A stretch of DNA of 24,763 nucleotides from JBFMFE01 sp040752295 (GTDB lineage: Bacteria; UBP15; UBA6099; JBFMBQ01), in the NCBI GenBank assembly GCA_040752295.1, contig JBFMFE010000034.1, positions 1-24,763 on the forward strand, in the 5' to 3' direction. The translations under genes were made by a program, and so were the position numbers. The notes under the pieces were generated by a model. That model saw nothing but the letters and a program-made list of their open reading frames with translations, made no database searches and had not been told where the DNA came from. Shown piece after piece: positions 23,566-24,763 of this stretch (its first letter is position 1; each line of letters starts with the position of its first letter).

Positions 23566-24192
23566 ATGATAGAGCCGGACGCTGAGGCGAACGTCAGGGA
23601 AAAACTCGCTATCGTTCCGATGGCGCTCGAACACCTCGACGAAGTCTACGCCATCGAGGTGGCTTCTTTTCCCCGTCCATGGTCACGCGAGTGCCTCATG
23701 AGCGAAATCGTCCGGAACCGCTGCGCTCACTACATCGTCGCAGAAACGGACGGCAAGGTGCTGGGTTACGGCGGAATGTGGATAGTCTGCGACGAGGCTC
23801 ATATCACAAACCTCGCAGTGTCTCCGGGTTACAGGAGGCGGAAGATCGGGGAGCGGCTTCTCGTGAACATGCTCGAGCGCGCCGCCGGGAGCGGCGCCGT
23901 GTACGCCTTCCTCGAGGTGCGGCGCTCGAACGTACCGGCAAGGCGCCTCTACTCACGGTACCTTTTCCAACCCGATTACGTGCGGAAGCGCTACTACAGG
24001 GACAACGGGGAGGACGCCGTCGTTCTGCGCCTGAACGACATGCGCTCGACCCGGTTCCGGGAGCGCTTCACCGAAAACCTCGCCAGACTCCATGAAAGCC
24101 TTTGTGTCCCCCCGCCCGGCGCGCCCGGCGGAAAAATTCTTCAGGAGGTGGTATCGAATGTCCGATCTGCACATCAACGCTCAGGAATTTGA
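23566..24192 (+). CDS. rimI: Ribosomal protein S18 alanine N-acetyltransferase RimI-like
   Basis: This GNAT acetyltransferase has FPRPWS, ITNLAVSPGYRRRKIGERLLVNML (acetyl-CoA loop, residues 80-103), LEVRRSNVPARRLYSRYLFQPDYVRKRYYRDNGEDAVVLRL, which is the RimI signature ending in YYxDNxEDAxVL. It acetylates the N-terminal Ala of ribosomal protein S18. The tsaE-tsaB-rimI order is widely conserved in bacteria. At 208 residues it is longer than usual (about 150): roughly 50 residues after the GNAT core have no recognised motif, and the last 35 bases overlap the thioredoxin gene. A start at ATG 23545 adds seven residues but has no ribosome site and includes the TATAAT. Confidence 0.9.
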   Translation: MIEPDAEANVREKLAIVPMALEHLDEVYAIEVASFPRPWSRECLMSEIVRNRCAHYIVAETDGKVLGYGGMWIVCDEAHITNLAVSPGYRRRKIGERLLVNMLERAAGSGAVYAFLEVRRSNVPARRLYSRYLFQPDYVRKRYYRDNGEDAVVLRLNDMRSTRFRERFTENLARLHESLCVPPPGAPGGKILQEVVSNVRSAHQRSGI

Positions 24193-24478
24193 CGAAAAAG
24201 TGAAACGCTCCCCCCAGCCGGTCGCCGTGGATTTCTACGCCGACTGGTGCGGACCGTGCAAAATGATGGCGCCGTTGATCGAAAAGCTTGCGGAAGACTA
24301 CCGCGGACGAGCGCGGGTGTTCAAGATCAACACCGACAACGCGCAGCAGATCGCTACCGAGTTCGGCATACGCGGAATACCCACGGTGGTATTTTTCAAG
24401 GGCGGAAAAGAATCCTCGCGTGTAGTCGGCTTCGTGCCGTACGAGAAGCTCACCTCGTCCCTCGACGGGCTGCTCTGA
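24158..24478 (+). CDS. trxA: Thioredoxin
   Basis: This 106-residue thioredoxin has AVDFYADWCGPCKMMAPLIEKLA with the redox pair Cys31/Cys34, KINTDNAQQIATEFGIRGIPTVVFFKGG with the cis-Pro in GIPT, and a C-terminal helix ending SSLDGLL. It is the general disulfide reductase of the cytoplasm and the likely thiol donor for enzymes such as the APS reductase at 6249-7310. AGGAGGT lies eight bases before the ATG at 24158, the best ribosome site in this cluster; it is embedded in the end of rimI, with which it overlaps by 35 bases. It is the last plus-strand gene in the window. Confidence 0.96.
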   Translation: MSDLHINAQEFDEKVKRSPQPVAVDFYADWCGPCKMMAPLIEKLAEDYRGRARVFKINTDNAQQIATEFGIRGIPTVVFFKGGKESSRVVGFVPYEKLTSSLDGLL

Positions 24479-24518
24479 GGGATGGGGGAACACCGCCCCG
24501 GCACACGCGCTGCGCACG

Positions 24519-24763
24519 TTATTTCCGCTTCTCGAACAGGGTGAAAAGTCTTTTGTTCGTCAGGATTTTCAGCGCCAGGTACATCCCCGGACCCGCCTTC
24601 GGCGTCTTGCCCTTCAGGAGCGAATCCTCGAGCATTTCGACGAGTATCCCCGTCGCCGCCTGCCGCACCGCCGCGCCGAACTCCGCGCTCGCGCGCGACG
24701 GAAATCCCATGTACCCCTTCGAGGCGCCACTGTAGTACCAGCCCATTGCAACGGACAGCGCCT
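24519..24763 (-). CDS. C-terminus of an unrecognised protein, cut by the right edge
   Basis: The minus-strand frame is open to the window edge and ends LTNKRLFTLFEKRK. About 80 residues are visible (GWYYSGASKGYMGFPSRASAEFGAAVRQ...), Gly/Ala-rich then helical and basic. An ATG at 24746 is in frame, but no stop separates it from the edge, so the protein probably continues. I do not recognise the family. Confidence 0.45.
   Translation of the reverse strand, partial: ALSVAMGWYYSGASKGYMGFPSRASAEFGAAVRQAATGILVEMLEDSLLKGKTPKAGPGMYLALKILTNKRLFTLFEKRK

Overview
The window is GC-rich bacterial DNA with densely packed genes, many GTG or TTG starts, ATGA stop/start overlaps and conspicuous TATAAT-type -10 boxes. 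It carries bacterial core genes (tsaE-tsaB-rimI, trxA, cheW, a NifU-like scaffold) beside catabolic and glycan genes (GH36, a GH57/38-like protein, DUF849/BKACE). I cannot fix the phylum. The iron-sulfur sulfite and APS reductases and the NifU-like protein fit an anaerobe or microaerophile, but that is inference. I saw no tRNA, rRNA, CRISPR, insertion sequence or phage gene.

Layout. 1-4809 (minus): a four-gene unit, read right to left, of an extended SDR reductase/epimerase, a Gfo/Idh/MocA oxidoreductase, a histidine phosphatase, and a GH57/38-like enzyme running off the left edge. 4810-7310 (plus): a sulfur-assimilation operon behind a strong promoter and a roughly 190-nt leader. The leader encodes a short peptide with three consecutive UGU cysteine codons, followed by an intrinsic terminator and then a compact siroheme sulfite reductase with a 2x[4Fe-4S] insert and a TusA-APS reductase fusion. 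7380-10269 (minus): an ArsR/SmtB sensor and its Zn/Cd/Pb P1B-ATPase, with a well-formed promoter/operator. 10414-12988 (plus): a GT-C-like membrane protein, possibly on a leaderless transcript, and an overlapping monoacylglycerol-lipase-like hydrolase.

13051-14864 (minus): a secreted two-domain protein of unknown role and a BKACE enzyme, divergent from a SAM methyltransferase (15007-15651, plus). 15697-18479 (minus): an exported GH36 alpha-galactosidase-like enzyme translationally coupled to a STAS protein. 18692-19860 (plus): CheW coupled to an M50-like membrane metallopeptidase. 19929-20744 (minus): a DnaQ-like exonuclease with an N-terminal extension. 20940-24478 (plus): gamma-carbonic-anhydrase-like protein, NifU-like protein, TsaE, TsaB, RimI and thioredoxin. 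At the right edge is the C-terminus of an unrecognised minus-strand protein.

The most notable item is the leader at 5009-5204. It looks like ribosome-mediated, cysteine-responsive transcription attenuation of sulfate/sulfite reduction: stalling at UGU-UGU-UGU when Cys-tRNA is scarce would leave 5102-5109 free to pair with the 5' arm of the terminator. The downstream enzymes make the sulfide needed for cysteine, so the signal and the pathway match.
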